A stretch of 64,000 nt of DNA from Nioella aestuarii (GCF_050896395.1 NZ_JBPBBA010000010.1:31458-95457), one strand, 5' to 3'. Positions 1-9,281 are shown, counted from the first letter of the stretch. Made by a program: numbers and translations. The notes: generated by a model not told the origin, from the sequence alone.

Positions 1-718
1 CCACGGCGATCCGGGCGGCGCGGGTTTGCGCGAAGGTGTCATAGCCGCCCTGATAGAGCGTCAGCTGCCGTTCCTCCAGATGCAGGATATGCCCCACGGC
101 GCGATTCAGCAGGCCACGGTCGTGGCTGATAACCAGCACTGTATGAGGGTATTTCGCCAGATAGCTTTCCAGCCACAGAGCGCCTTCGAGGTCCAGATAG
201 TTTGTCGGTTCATCGAGCAGCAGCAGGTCAGGGGCCGAAAACAGCACCGCCGCCAGGGCCACACGCATCCGCCAGCCGCCGGAAAAGGCGGAACAGGGCA
301 TACGCTGTTCCTCGGCTGTGAAGCCAAGGCCGCGCAGGATGGTCGCGGCGCGTGCCTCTGCCGACCAGGCATCGATATCGGCAAGCCGCGTCTGAATTTC
401 AGCGATGCGGGCTGGATCGTCGCTCTCCTCGGCCATCAGCTTTGCGCGCTCCGTGTCGGCGGCAAGGACCGTGTCGATCAGCGAGGTCTCGGACGAGGGC
501 ACTTCTTGCGCGACGCCACCGATGCGGGCGCGCAAGGGCAGGGTGATCTCGCCTGTGTCCAGCGTCAGTTCACCCCGGATCAGGCGAAAGAGCGTGGTCT
601 TGCCGGTGCCGTTGCGCCCGACAATGCCGACCTTATGCCCCTCGGGGATGGTGGCCGAAGCGTGTTCGAGCAGTGGGCGACCCGCAATGGAGTAAGAGAT
701 ATCTGAAATTCTGAGCAT
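1..718 (-). CDS. ABC-F family ATPase, N-terminal part (cut by window edge)
   Basis: Soluble twin-ATPase protein of the ABC-F family, which lacks membrane domains and usually acts on ribosomes. The start codon is the CAT at 716-718 read in reverse, giving MLRISDISYSIAGRPLLEHA. The first ATPase domain shows a Walker A (GRNGTGKTT, near residue 34), an ABC signature-like FSGGWRMRVALAA and a Walker B followed by LLLDEPTNYLDLEG, the DEPTNxLD wording typical of ABC-F. An SHDRG switch follows. The second ATPase domain lies off the left edge. It is divergent from ndk. The family is secure; which ABC-F subgroup (Uup, EttA, YheS-like) cannot be decided from this fragment. Confidence 0.88.
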   Translation of the reverse strand, partial: MLRISDISYSIAGRPLLEHASATIPEGHKVGIVGRNGTGKTTLFRLIRGELTLDTGEITLPLRARIGGVAQEVPSSETSLIDTVLAADTERAKLMAEESDDPARIAEIQTRLADIDAWSAEARAATILRGLGFTAEEQRMPCSAFSGGWRMRVALAAVLFSAPDLLLLDEPTNYLDLEGALWLESYLAKYPHTVLVISHDRGLLNRAVGHILHLEERQLTLYQGGYDTFAQTRAARIAV

Positions 719-825
719 GAGCGCGGTGTGACCCGCCTGCGCGCGACTGTCAATTGGCGGCTTTTCTTTAAGCGCGACGCATGTTAGCAGCCGCGCCAAA
801 CAAACCCATTTCTCGGAGAGTTCCC

Positions 826-1248
826 ATGGCGGTTCAACGCACCTTCTCGATCATCAAGCCCGATGCCACCAAGCGCAACCTGACTGGCGCGATCAATGCC
901 AAGATCGAAGCTGCTGGCCTGCGCATCATCGCGCAAAAGCGCATTCACCTGACCCCCGCACAGGCTGGCGTCTTCTATGCCGTTCACAAGGAACGTCCGT
1001 TCTACGGCGAACTGTGCGAGTTCATGGCGTCTGAGCCGGTTGTGGTTCAGGTTCTGGAAGGCGAAAACGCCATTGCTGCCTACCGCGAAGTGATGGGCGC
1101 AACCGACCCGGCAGAAGCCGCTGACGGCACCATCCGCAAGGATTTTGCCCTGTCCAAAGGGGAAAACTCGGTCCACGGTTCCGACGCGCCGGAAACCGCT
1201 GCGGAAGAGATTGCGTATTTCTTTGCAGGTCTCGAACTGGTCGGCTGA
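826..1248 (+). CDS. ndk: Nucleoside diphosphate kinase
   Basis: Transfers the gamma-phosphate of ATP to nucleoside diphosphates through a phosphohistidine. The protein begins MAVQRTFSIIKPDATKRN and carries the NDK active-site block with the catalytic His in ENSVHGSDAPETA near residue 117; the whole length is 140 aa, normal for the family. An upstream in-frame ATG at 781 would add 15 residues, but GGAGAG at 815-820 sits 5 bases before the ATG at 826, so that start is preferred. It is monocistronic: the ABC-F gene is divergent upstream and a strong terminator follows. Confidence 0.96.
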   Translation: MAVQRTFSIIKPDATKRNLTGAINAKIEAAGLRIIAQKRIHLTPAQAGVFYAVHKERPFYGELCEFMASEPVVVQVLEGENAIAAYREVMGATDPAEAADGTIRKDFALSKGENSVHGSDAPETAAEEIAYFFAGLELVG

Positions 1249-1275
1249 ACCAGGGTTTGACCTGATCGTTTTTGA

Positions 1276-1305
1276 CGGGTCGCTCCGACAGGGGCGGCCC
1301 GTTTT
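1276..1305 (+). terminator. Rho-independent terminator of ndk
   Basis: An 11-base-pair stem (1276-1286 with 1291-1301, two G-U pairs), a GACA loop and a TTTT tract at 1302-1305, starting 27 bases after the ndk stop codon. Confidence 0.85.
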
Positions 1306-1377
1306 CTGTGTGGGATCTGTGCGGGATGAAGCGCCCCTTGCGGGAAGGACGAGCGTCTTAACAAAGCTATTTGTTGC

Positions 1378-1707
1378 TTAGCGCCGCGCGCCCACGCCGA
1401 TCTCATCCAAGAACTTTTCGAAATCGGACCGATCCGGGTCAAAGCAGCTGGCCTTGATCTGATCAAAGCGTTTGCGAAGCGCGGCTTTCTCGGTGCCCTG
1501 ACAGTCATTCCATGGCCGTCCCTGCACCCCCATATGCAACACGTAATAGGCAATGAAATGGGGGCGGCTGCCATTTCGCAGCATCGCTTCATAGGCGGCA
1601 TCGGGTCCGCATTCTCGCAGCGCCTCTGCATCCGGTATCCCGGCGCGCTGCAATTCCTCGGCCATGGCCGGGCCGATATTGCGGATGTCTGTCAGCGGAG
1701 TGGACAT
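1378..1707 (-). CDS. TfoX C-terminal domain protein
   Basis: A 109-residue protein consisting of little more than the TfoX/Sxy C-terminal domain. This helix-hairpin-helix-like fold is recognised in LTDIRNIGPAMAEELQRAGI followed by DAEALRECGPDAAYEAMLRNG. In gammaproteobacteria TfoX/Sxy regulates competence with CRP, but stand-alone C-terminal-domain proteins in Rhodobacteraceae have no established role. The ATG at 1707 was chosen over a TTG at 1731 that adds eight residues. It is convergent with ndk. Confidence 0.75.
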   Translation of the reverse strand: MSTPLTDIRNIGPAMAEELQRAGIPDAEALRECGPDAAYEAMLRNGSRPHFIAYYVLHMGVQGRPWNDCQGTEKAALRKRFDQIKASCFDPDRSDFEKFLDEIGVGARR

Positions 1708-1744
1708 GGGCGCGGCGCCTTCATCGAACAACGCCGCGTCTTTA

Positions 1745-1858
1745 TCAGATACTGGCCCAGTCGTGGAAGGTCACGGGTGCCTCTTTCTTGGCGGTGCCTT
1801 GCTTGGCTGTTCCTTTTGGATTCGGGGCCTGCTTTGGGGTTGGTTGTGGTTGTGGCAT
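1745..1858 (-). CDS. Possible 37-residue Pro/Gln/Lys-rich protein
   Basis: A short minus-strand frame that opens MPQPQPTPKQAPNPKG and ends in a less biased tail, VTFHDWASI. The composition (alternating PQ, then repeated GTAK) looks deliberate rather than random, and the frame lies just upstream of the TfoX-domain gene on the same strand. No clear Shine-Dalgarno is seen and I do not recognise a family. It may be a small disordered protein or chance. Confidence 0.3.
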   Translation of the reverse strand: MPQPQPTPKQAPNPKGTAKQGTAKKEAPVTFHDWASI

Positions 1859-2896
1859 CTGACTGCTCTGCTTTTCTTGGTTTCTGCCTGTGGTCCAGAT
1901 TACCATTCAAATGAGGCAGCTTTTGGGCTGGTCCAGCCAGCCGCAAGGGATGAACCGGGGTGTAATTTGGGCAGTTTGGCCGCATTGTTCGGATGGCCAA
2001 TTTCGAACGTGACGCGCAGATAAGCGGCCTGAAAGCCACTCAATTACAGGAACTTGGCGTATGATTCGAATCGCATTGGTTCTGGCTTGGAACCAAAGAG
2101 CGACTTTTGGAGAGATTGGAATTGTGTCAAGCAGGGCTTGGAGCTGCCTAACTTTTGCCTTGGTTAACACAGCGTTTCGGAATCGCGTTCAATCCATTGT
2201 TGCCGCATGTTTTACAATAGCGTGGGTAAAAAGGATCATGACTTTTGGGTTAGACCCGCTGGCAGCAACATGTGATCGAAAAAGCTGACTTTATTAGAAT
2301 AGGTTAAACTTGCATCCAAAATTCTGTTGCGCCCGAGGATTGTTTCGCACGCAGCAACAGCCTCTGGGCCTGGCCTGCTGGATGGAACCACAGATTTACC
2401 ATATTTCGACCTTTTGGGCCGAGTTCCCGCCATGTTTCAAACAATTTTCGCTTTCTTGGAACGACCTAGTCACGCTATCCATTGGTCAGCCCAACTGGGG
2501 GGCGATGTCTGAAGGCCACGGGGGCGGCCGCACGATACCAGCCTGATCAACCTGATCGGCAGGTGGCATGTGAGCCGCAACGTATTGCGGACCCGAAAGA
2601 GGGACTAGCCCTGCCAGGCTTGCCCCTGCCGGTGGCTGCAAGGCTGTCGGTTCATCTGCCCCTGATCTGGCCACCGTGCGCCCGCCCAAGAACTCTTCAT
2701 ACATCGCAATCTGGTTGGAACGTGTTCGACACCGATCGTCAGGGGATGTGCGATGTTCTTGGTTTCTTTGGTCTCACTCTTGACCCGCCATGTGCTGCAA
2801 ACGCGCACCCCAGCCATCGTTGTCATTGATAAGTCAGTGGTTTGCCGTGAACCCGCGCAGAACGCGCGTTCGGGCAGGGCGTAAAGGAGACGACAG
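1859..2896. other. Intergenic stretch with no recognisable gene
   Basis: About 1 kb, more A+T-rich than its surroundings (especially 2030-2480), with only short, unconvincing frames on both strands. No RNA gene, transposase remnant or inverted-repeat pair was recognised. Its last part should contain the promoter of the RTX-Hint gene. Confidence 0.5.
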
Positions 2897-4597
2897 ATGT
2901 CTGGTGAAATAGTGAATCCGAGTAGTGTTGACGGCGTCGTTGACGGTACCCCTGGGGATGACAATATCAACCTTGCTTACACGGGCGACCCTGAAGGCGA
3001 CATGATCGACGCGGGTGATGCCATTCTTGATGGCGCCGCACCCGATGATGATGTCTTGTTGGCGGGCGAAGGTAATGACACGGTTCATGCCGGTGTCGGT
3101 GACGACATCATCTGGGGCAATGATGGCGACGATTACCTCGATGGTGAAGACGGTGACGACACCATCAAAGGTGAGGGCGGCAACGACACGCTGATCGGCG
3201 GTGACGGCAACGATCACCTGATCGGTGGAGACGGAAACGCATCGGTCGACGGCGGAAATGGCGACGATTTCATCGACACCCGTCTGGATGGCAACCTGTC
3301 CATGCCAGACCGTGGCTATCCCGGCCTGTTCCCCGGCGATCCTGTCCCCACGGACGCGATGGACACGATTGATGGCGGCGCGGGCAATGACACGATCTTT
3401 GCAGGTGATGACGCCGACAGCATCACCGGCGGCAGCGGCCATGACCAGATCGACGGCGGCTTTGACGATGACACGATCGACGCGGGCGAGGGCGATGACC
3501 TGATCGTCGGCGGCGAAGGCTCTGACACGATCCTCGGTCAGTCCGGTGACGACACGATCTATGGCGGGCTTGGCCCCGGCTTCCCGGATGAGCTGAACAT
3601 CACCGATGACGGATCAGACGGCAATCCGATCGGCCCAGATGCAGTGACCGACAATGGCCGCGACTACATCGAAGCCGGTGACGGCAATGACGTGGTCTAC
3701 GGCCAGGACGATGACGACACGATCTATGGCGGTGCCGGCAACGACACGCTGGATGGCGGCATCGACGAAGACGAGATTTACGGCGGCGCCGACCGGGACG
3801 TGATCCTTGGCGGCAATGCTGGCGACTACGTGGACGGTGGGGGCACCGGCGACGACTACGACACACTCGATTTGCGCGGCTCCGGTCCGCTGCGCGTCGT
3901 GCTCGATGCCGACAACCCAGAAAACGGTACGGTGACCTTCTACGACGGCAACGGCTACGCCCCGTCAAACGTCACCGGCACAATGCGCTTTGAGGAGATA
4001 GAGAACGTCGTGCCTTGTTTTACCCCCGGATCCCGCATTGCAACCCCCCGTGGTGAAGTGGCCGTTGAGGCGCTGCAACCCGGGGATAAGATCATCACCC
4101 GCGACAACGGCATCCAGGAAATTCGCTGGATCGGCTCTCGCATGTTGAACCATGCAGAACTGCGCCGCGCACCGAACCTGCGTCCGGTCCTGATTAAGGC
4201 CGGGGCGCTTGGCAACGGTTTGCCCGAGCGCGACATGCTGGTCAGCCCACAGCACCGGATGCTGGTCGGCAATGACCGCACGCAGCTGTATTTCGAGGAA
4301 AGCGAAGTGCTGGTGGCGGCCAAGCATCTGGTGGATCACAAGGGCATCCGCTACATGGATACGCTGCGCACCACCTATATCCACTTCATGTTCGACCAGC
4401 ACGAAGTGGTTCTGGCAGACGGTGCCTGGACCGAAAGCTTCCAGCCAGGTGATCAGACCCTGGGCGGCATGGGCAAGGACCAGCGGGACGAGATCTACAC
4501 TCTTTTCCCCGAGCTTCAGCAGCCCGCAGGAATCGACAGCTATGCCGCAGCCCGCAAGGTGCTGAAAGGCCACGAGGCGCGGTTGATCGTTCGTTAA
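2897..4597 (+). CDS. RTX calcium-binding protein with C-terminal Hint domain
   Basis: A 566-residue acidic protein. Residues about 15-350 contain many GGxGxDxxx nonapeptides (for example GGDGNDHLIGGDGN, GGAGNDTLDGG), the calcium-binding beta-roll of type I-secreted RTX proteins. From Cys374 (VPCFTPGSRIATPRGEVAVE) a hedgehog/intein-like Hint_2 domain runs to about residue 525, with the later LVSPQHRMLVGN block containing the conserved His. No N-terminal signal peptide is seen, as expected for type I secretion, but no T1SS genes are nearby. AAGGAG near 2884-2889 supports the ATG. Hint domains of this type are common in Rhodobacteraceae RTX proteins; their self-processing activity is largely untested. 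Confidence 0.9.
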   Translation: MSGEIVNPSSVDGVVDGTPGDDNINLAYTGDPEGDMIDAGDAILDGAAPDDDVLLAGEGNDTVHAGVGDDIIWGNDGDDYLDGEDGDDTIKGEGGNDTLIGGDGNDHLIGGDGNASVDGGNGDDFIDTRLDGNLSMPDRGYPGLFPGDPVPTDAMDTIDGGAGNDTIFAGDDADSITGGSGHDQIDGGFDDDTIDAGEGDDLIVGGEGSDTILGQSGDDTIYGGLGPGFPDELNITDDGSDGNPIGPDAVTDNGRDYIEAGDGNDVVYGQDDDDTIYGGAGNDTLDGGIDEDEIYGGADRDVILGGNAGDYVDGGGTGDDYDTLDLRGSGPLRVVLDADNPENGTVTFYDGNGYAPSNVTGTMRFEEIENVVPCFTPGSRIATPRGEVAVEALQPGDKIITRDNGIQEIRWIGSRMLNHAELRRAPNLRPVLIKAGALGNGLPERDMLVSPQHRMLVGNDRTQLYFEESEVLVAAKHLVDHKGIRYMDTLRTTYIHFMFDQHEVVLADGAWTESFQPGDQTLGGMGKDQRDEIYTLFPELQQPAGIDSYAAARKVLKGHEARLIVR

Positions 4598-4657
4598 CTA
4601 CAGAATGCAGCAGGGATACGGGGGAGAGGGGGCACAACCTTTCCCCGGACCCGAACT

Positions 4658-4688
4658 GGGGCGGTGCAGATTTGCGCCGCCCCTTTTT
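4658..4688. terminator. Terminator between convergent genes
   Basis: GGGGCGG at 4658-4664 pairs with CCGCCCC at 4677-4683, followed by TTTTT at 4684-4688. It lies between the RTX-Hint gene and the convergent MobA-like gene and overlaps the latter's last bases. Confidence 0.75.
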
Positions 4689-5271
4689 ATTGGCCTGTTG
4701 CGGCGCGCCACGCCTCCCAATCCTCTGGCGTGTCCAGATCGGTCAGCGCCCGCCGGTCAGGCAGGGGGACCAGATTCACCCGCGCCTGATGGGTTTTCAG
4801 CAGATCGCGTGCGCCCTTGTCTCCTTTGATTTTTTGCAGATCGGCCAGCAGATCGGCAGGAAACAGCACTGGATTGCCCGGTGTCCCATCCTTGGCTGCC
4901 GCCCGCAAAATCGCTTTGGGCGCCTGTTGGGAAAGCGCCAGCAACAGATGCATATCATGTGCCGTGACCTCTGGCATATCTGCCAGCACCACAAGCACAG
5001 GGCCGGACAGCCCCTTGACCCCGGCGGCCAAAGACTCGCTTTGCGTGCAGCCAGCGGGCAGGGTCACGATCTCGCAATCAATCCCGCTCAAGGCTGCCAC
5101 CCGTTCCGCATTGCCCTCTGGAAGGGTCACGCGCAGCGGCCCGGCCTTCACCGCCCGGCGCGCCATGATCCGCAACAGCGGCTCGCCTGCAATATCCTCC
5201 ACCAGTTTGTCGCGCCCCTTCATGCGAGAGGACGCGCCAGCGGCCAGCAGCAGGATCGTCGCGCCGCTCAT
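4687..5271 (-). CDS. MobA-like NTP transferase (molybdenum cofactor nucleotidyltransferase family)
   Basis: A 194-residue nucleotidyltransferase with the family signature LAAGASSRMKGRDKL at the N-terminus and a metal-binding LADMPEVT motif near residue 95, as in MobA and MocA, which add GMP or CMP to molybdopterin. It is shorter in its C-terminal half than most MocA proteins and could act on another substrate. Its ATG overlaps the TGA of the upstream FAD/GcvT oxidoreductase (ATGA, 5268-5271), so the two are translationally coupled although that enzyme class is not known to use molybdenum. The sox cluster in this window does encode a molybdoenzyme (SoxC). Confidence 0.8.
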   Translation of the reverse strand: MSGATILLLAAGASSRMKGRDKLVEDIAGEPLLRIMARRAVKAGPLRVTLPEGNAERVAALSGIDCEIVTLPAGCTQSESLAAGVKGLSGPVLVVLADMPEVTAHDMHLLLALSQQAPKAILRAAAKDGTPGNPVLFPADLLADLQKIKGDKGARDLLKTHQARVNLVPLPDRRALTDLDTPEDWEAWRAATGQ

Positions 5272-7676
5272 CCTCTCATCCTTGCGCCGTCCGCGTCGAA
5301 GAGCATGTCCGTCACCAGCCGCGCCTTGTGCATGTTGCCAAGGATCTCGATCTCGACCTCCAGTCCCTCGACCGCACGCTCGCTCGGAACGAACCCGAAG
5401 GCCACCGATTTGCCCGCGAAATGCGAATACCCACCAGATGTGCAGAAGCCCTGCACCGTGCCCTCCAGCCAGATCGGTTCATAGGCGATGACATCGGCAT
5501 CATCTGCATCCACGATGAAACTGCACAGTTGCCGCGCAGGGCCTTCCGCGCGTTCCGTGTCGGCCGCGGACTTGCCGATGAAATTCTTGTCCCATTGGAT
5601 AAACCGATCCATCCCGGTTTCGCCGGGCATGTAATCGGGCGAAAACTCTCGCATCCAAGAGCCGAAGAACTTGTCGAGCCGAAGGCTCATCATCGCCCGC
5701 ATTCCAAAAGGCTTGAGGCCAAATTCCTGCCCTGCGTCCCAGAGCAGATGCCAAAGCGCGCGTTGTTCCATCGCGTCGACGTAGATCTCATAGCCCAGGT
5801 CGCCGGTGTAACTGACCCGCTGCACCGTGGCCTGCATCATGCCGACGGAAAGCTGCTTTACATCAAGGAACCGGAACGCCGCGTTTGACACATCCGCCCG
5901 AGTCACCTTGGCCAGCAGGTCGCGTGCGCGGGGGCCAGCGATCTGGAATCCGGTCGACCGATCAGAGATATTCGCGATCTTCACGTCGTCCGAAAGCTGC
6001 CCCTCGAACCAGCGCATGTGAAAATCCTGCGCGCCATAGCTTGCCGTCAGACGGAACTCCGATTCCGATAGGCAGGCCACGGTAAAATCCCCGATAAGCC
6101 GGCCGGAATGGGCCAGCATCGGTGTCAGGCTGATCCGGCCCGGTTTCGGAATGCGGCCCGCCATGATGCGATTGAGCCAGGCGCGCGCGCCCGACCCCGT
6201 CACGCTGTATTTGCCGAAATTCTGCACCTCGTTGATGCCCACGGCCCCGCGCACGGCCATGACCTCCCGCGCGGTGGCCTCAAAGGCGTTGGAGCGGCGG
6301 AACGAAGGCGTCTCGTATCGTGGTTCATCCCCTTGGGCGAAGTAATTGGGCACCTCCAGCCCATATTGCTGCCCCCAGACCGCGCCCATGCTGTCGAACA
6401 CATCGTACATGGGCGTGGTTCGGAAGGGTCGCGCGGCGGGCAGTTCCTCGTTCGGATAGACCACGGAAAACCGGTTCTGATAGTTTTCCACCACCTTGGG
6501 CAGGGTGTAGCCCGGCGTGATCCAGCGCCCGAAACGCGCCACGTCCATGGCAAAGACATCGCGTTCCGGCTCGCCCTCGACCATCCATTGCGCCAGTGTC
6601 AGGCCGACGCCGCCGCCCTGGCTGAAGCCCGCCATGACCCCGCAGGCCGACCAGTAGTTGCGCAGCCCCGGCACGGGGCCCACCAGCGGGTTGCCGTCGG
6701 GGGCGAAGGTGAAGGGGCCGTGGATTACAGTCTTGACGCCCGCCCGCTCCAGGATCGGGTAGCGGCGATAGGCGAAGGCGATGCTGTCCTCGATCTTGTC
6801 GTAATCATCTGGCAGCAGTTCATGGCCAAACTCCCAAGGCGTGCCACCCACAGCCCAGGGTTTGCAGGGCTGTTCATAGAACCCGATGCACAAGCCCCGG
6901 CCTTCCTGCCGAAGATAGCTTTCACCACCCGGGTCCATGACATGCGGGTGCTCGACCTCGCGTTCATAGATTTCCGGCAGGTCGTCTGTCACCAGATATT
7001 GGTGCTCCATCGGATGAAGCGGCAGGTAAACCCCCGCCATCGCACCCACTTCCCGAGCCCACAGACCGCCGGCATTCACAACATGCTCCGCATGGATCGT
7101 GCCCTTGTCTGTCACCACGTCCCAGGTGCCATCGGCCCTTTGATTGGTCTCGCGCACCATGCAATGGGTTTCAATCGTGGCGCCCCCCATCCGGGCGGCC
7201 TTGGCATAGGCGTGGGTGGTGCCGGAAGGGTCCAGATGCCCGTCAAGCGGGTCGTAAAGGCCACCCAACACGCCCTCGACATTGGTGATCGGTGCAATGG
7301 CCTTGATCTCGTCCGGACCCAGAATCTCTGTCTCCAGCCCCATGAACCGGTGCTTGGCGCGTTCGGCCTTGAGCATGTCGAAACGCTCGGGCGTATCGGC
7401 CAGCGTCACGCCGCCCACATGATGAAGCCCGCAGGACATGCCGGTCATCGCCTCCAGCTCACTGTAGAGCCGGATCGTGTAGCCTTGCAGCGCCGCCATA
7501 TTGGTGTCGCCATTGAGCGTGTGAAACCCGCCCGCCGCGTGCCAGGTGGATCCGGAGGTCAGCTCGGACCGTTCCACCAGCATCACATCGGACCAGCCAA
7601 GCTTGGTCAGGTGGTACAGCGCAGAACAACCGACAACCCCGCCGCCAATCACGCAAACCCGAGTGCTCGTCTTCAT
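5268..7676 (-). CDS. FAD-dependent oxidoreductase with GcvT domain (dimethylglycine/sarcosine dehydrogenase type)
   Basis: An 802-residue two-part enzyme. Residues 1-390 are a D-amino-acid-oxidase-like domain starting with a Rossmann motif (VCVIGGGVVGCSALYHL) and containing SGSTWHAAGG, where the His corresponds to the covalent FAD site of dimethylglycine dehydrogenase. The rest is a FAO_M linker plus a GcvT/aminomethyltransferase folate-binding domain with its C-terminal barrel. These enzymes oxidatively demethylate N-methylated amino acids and pass the one-carbon unit to tetrahydrofolate. The exact substrate (dimethylglycine, sarcosine or another) is not readable. GGGAGAG supports the start at 7676. 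The start of a MobA-like gene overlaps its stop. Confidence 0.88.
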   Translation of the reverse strand: MKTSTRVCVIGGGVVGCSALYHLTKLGWSDVMLVERSELTSGSTWHAAGGFHTLNGDTNMAALQGYTIRLYSELEAMTGMSCGLHHVGGVTLADTPERFDMLKAERAKHRFMGLETEILGPDEIKAIAPITNVEGVLGGLYDPLDGHLDPSGTTHAYAKAARMGGATIETHCMVRETNQRADGTWDVVTDKGTIHAEHVVNAGGLWAREVGAMAGVYLPLHPMEHQYLVTDDLPEIYEREVEHPHVMDPGGESYLRQEGRGLCIGFYEQPCKPWAVGGTPWEFGHELLPDDYDKIEDSIAFAYRRYPILERAGVKTVIHGPFTFAPDGNPLVGPVPGLRNYWSACGVMAGFSQGGGVGLTLAQWMVEGEPERDVFAMDVARFGRWITPGYTLPKVVENYQNRFSVVYPNEELPAARPFRTTPMYDVFDSMGAVWGQQYGLEVPNYFAQGDEPRYETPSFRRSNAFEATAREVMAVRGAVGINEVQNFGKYSVTGSGARAWLNRIMAGRIPKPGRISLTPMLAHSGRLIGDFTVACLSESEFRLTASYGAQDFHMRWFEGQLSDDVKIANISDRSTGFQIAGPRARDLLAKVTRADVSNAAFRFLDVKQLSVGMMQATVQRVSYTGDLGYEIYVDAMEQRALWHLLWDAGQEFGLKPFGMRAMMSLRLDKFFGSWMREFSPDYMPGETGMDRFIQWDKNFIGKSAADTERAEGPARQLCSFIVDADDADVIAYEPIWLEGTVQGFCTSGGYSHFAGKSVAFGFVPSERAVEGLEVEIEILGNMHKARLVTDMLFDADGARMRG

Positions 7677-7752
7677 CGCTGTCTCTCCCTGTGGACCGTT
7701 TGCGTCAGACAGCCCGCGCTGGCCCGGCCCTGCAAGTCAAAAAGCGACACAC

Positions 7753-7800
7753 CCTCTTCTTCTTGGCAAAAATACTCCCGCCGGAGGCGTTGCGCCCTCT
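7753..7800 (-). repeat. Dispersed intergenic repeat, copy A
   Basis: Read on the minus strand this gives CGCCTCCGGCGGGAGTATTT followed by TTGCCAAGAAGAAGAGGG. The GTATTTTT-CCAAGAAGAA core matches copies at 26679-26760 and 54284-54365. It sits between the FAD/GcvT gene and the CNNM gene. Otherwise 7677-7936 contains no visible gene. Confidence 0.65.
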
Positions 7801-7936
7801 CGGTTCGCATGGTCCTGCAGGTCAGAGCGCCGTCGGGTCCGCCTGGCCATGGCAATACGTCCCGACGCGGGCCCCGAACGGGGCTTAAGGAGGGGCGTTC
7901 CCGGATCGACGCCGCAGGCGGCGAGACCCTGCACGC

Positions 7937-9247
7937 TTACAGCAGCTTGCGCACCCGCAACTGGGTCAGCCGGTTCTGCTGGCGTTCGGCCACTTCGAAA
8001 CGGAAGCCGTGGAAGCTGAAGACCTGGCCTTCCTCCGGGATCATCTGCGCCTCATGGATCACAAGGCCAGCCACAGTGTTGGCCTCTTCATCGGGCAGGT
8101 TCCAATCTGTCGCTCTGTTCAGATCGCGGATCGTCATGGCGCCTTCGATGAGATAACTGCCATCAGCACCCGGCGTCAGGTTCAGTTCTTCCTCTACGTC
8201 AAACTCATCGGTGATCTCGCCAACGATCTCTTCCAGAATGTCCTCCAGCGTGATCAGCCCCTGAAGCGCGCCGTATTCATCCACCACAAGGGCGAAATGG
8301 GTGTGCCGGCGCAGGAACTGACGCATCTGGTCATCCAGCGTTGTGGTTTCTGGCACAAAATAGGGTTTCATCGCCACATCGGTCACAGAAAAGGCCGATA
8401 GGCCAGTTTCTGATGCGTCCGGCCCGCGCACAAGCCTGTCCATGGCGCGAAGCACATCCTTTGCATGAACCAGCCCGATGATATTCTCGGGATCACCGCG
8501 ATAGACGGGCAGGCGGGTATAGGGCGAGTGCAGCAGTTGGCTCAGGATCGTTTCGCCATCGGCATCGGCGTCGATCATTTCGATGTTCGAGCGGTGCAGC
8601 ATGATTTCCTCGACCGTCCGTTCCCCAAGGTCGAGCGCCCCGAGCAGCCGATCGCGATGTTCCTTTTCCACCACGCCTTCCGAATGGCCGAGCGTGATCG
8701 CGCCGGCGATTTCCTCATGCGCTGACAGGACCGCGCTGTCAGGATCGGTCTGCACGCCGAACACGCGCAGCATAGCGCGCACCAGAACCTGCACCATGGC
8801 GACGATGGGTGAGAAGACCAGGATCACGACACTGATCACCGGACTGACGGTTGCGGCCGCTTTCTCGGCATTGGTGATTGCATAAGTCTTCGGCAGCACT
8901 TCAGCAAAGATCAGAACCAGAAGGGTCATGACCAGCGTCGCCAGCGCCACGCCGCTTTCTCCGAACGCACGGGTAAAGAGCGAGGTTGCGAGCGCGGCGG
9001 CAAGAATGTTCACCAGATTATTGCCAAGCAGGACGGAGCCGATCAGCCGTTCACTGTCTTCGGTCAGATGCAAGGCGCGTTCCGCGGCTTTCGAACCGCG
9101 ATCCGCCTGGGACCGAAGCTTGCCGCGAGAGGCTGCCGTCAGGGCCGTTTCGGAGCCTGAGAAAAACGCGGACAGCAGCAACAGGCCAATAATGGCGCCT
9201 GCTGTCAGATAGAAGGATGCGTCAAAGGTGGGCGCAAGCTCGGGCAT
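7937..9247 (-). CDS. CNNM/CorC-HlyC family membrane protein
   Basis: A 436-residue inner-membrane protein. The N-terminal DUF21/CNNM domain (residues 1-190) has a first helix AGAIIGLLLLSAFFSGSETA with the conserved SGSETAL and two or three further helices. Two CBS domains follow (about 210-335; RLPVYRGDPENIIGLVH, FALVVDEYGALQGLITLED), then a CorC_HlyC transporter-associated domain at the C-terminus. Relatives are implicated in Mg2+/Co2+ efflux. CCGGAGACATC before the ATG is a good ribosome site. It stands alone, divergent from a possible 34-codon frame. Confidence 0.92.
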   Translation of the reverse strand: MPELAPTFDASFYLTAGAIIGLLLLSAFFSGSETALTAASRGKLRSQADRGSKAAERALHLTEDSERLIGSVLLGNNLVNILAAALATSLFTRAFGESGVALATLVMTLLVLIFAEVLPKTYAITNAEKAAATVSPVISVVILVFSPIVAMVQVLVRAMLRVFGVQTDPDSAVLSAHEEIAGAITLGHSEGVVEKEHRDRLLGALDLGERTVEEIMLHRSNIEMIDADADGETILSQLLHSPYTRLPVYRGDPENIIGLVHAKDVLRAMDRLVRGPDASETGLSAFSVTDVAMKPYFVPETTTLDDQMRQFLRRHTHFALVVDEYGALQGLITLEDILEEIVGEITDEFDVEEELNLTPGADGSYLIEGAMTIRDLNRATDWNLPDEEANTVAGLVIHEAQMIPEEGQVFSFHGFRFEVAERQQNRLTQLRVRKLL

Positions 9248-9281
9248 GATGTCTCCGGTTCAGGAAGGTCTGAAGCTGGTT

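Noticed and set aside
3000..3900. Tandem DNA repeat or CRISPR-like array
   Set aside because: The periodicity is the nonapeptide coding repeat of the RTX protein; repeat units vary in sequence and have no constant spacers.
6108..8156. 682-codon plus-strand frame
   Set aside because: Runs antisense to the FAD/GcvT gene for most of its length; His/Arg/Gly-rich shadow translation with no family motif or ribosome site.
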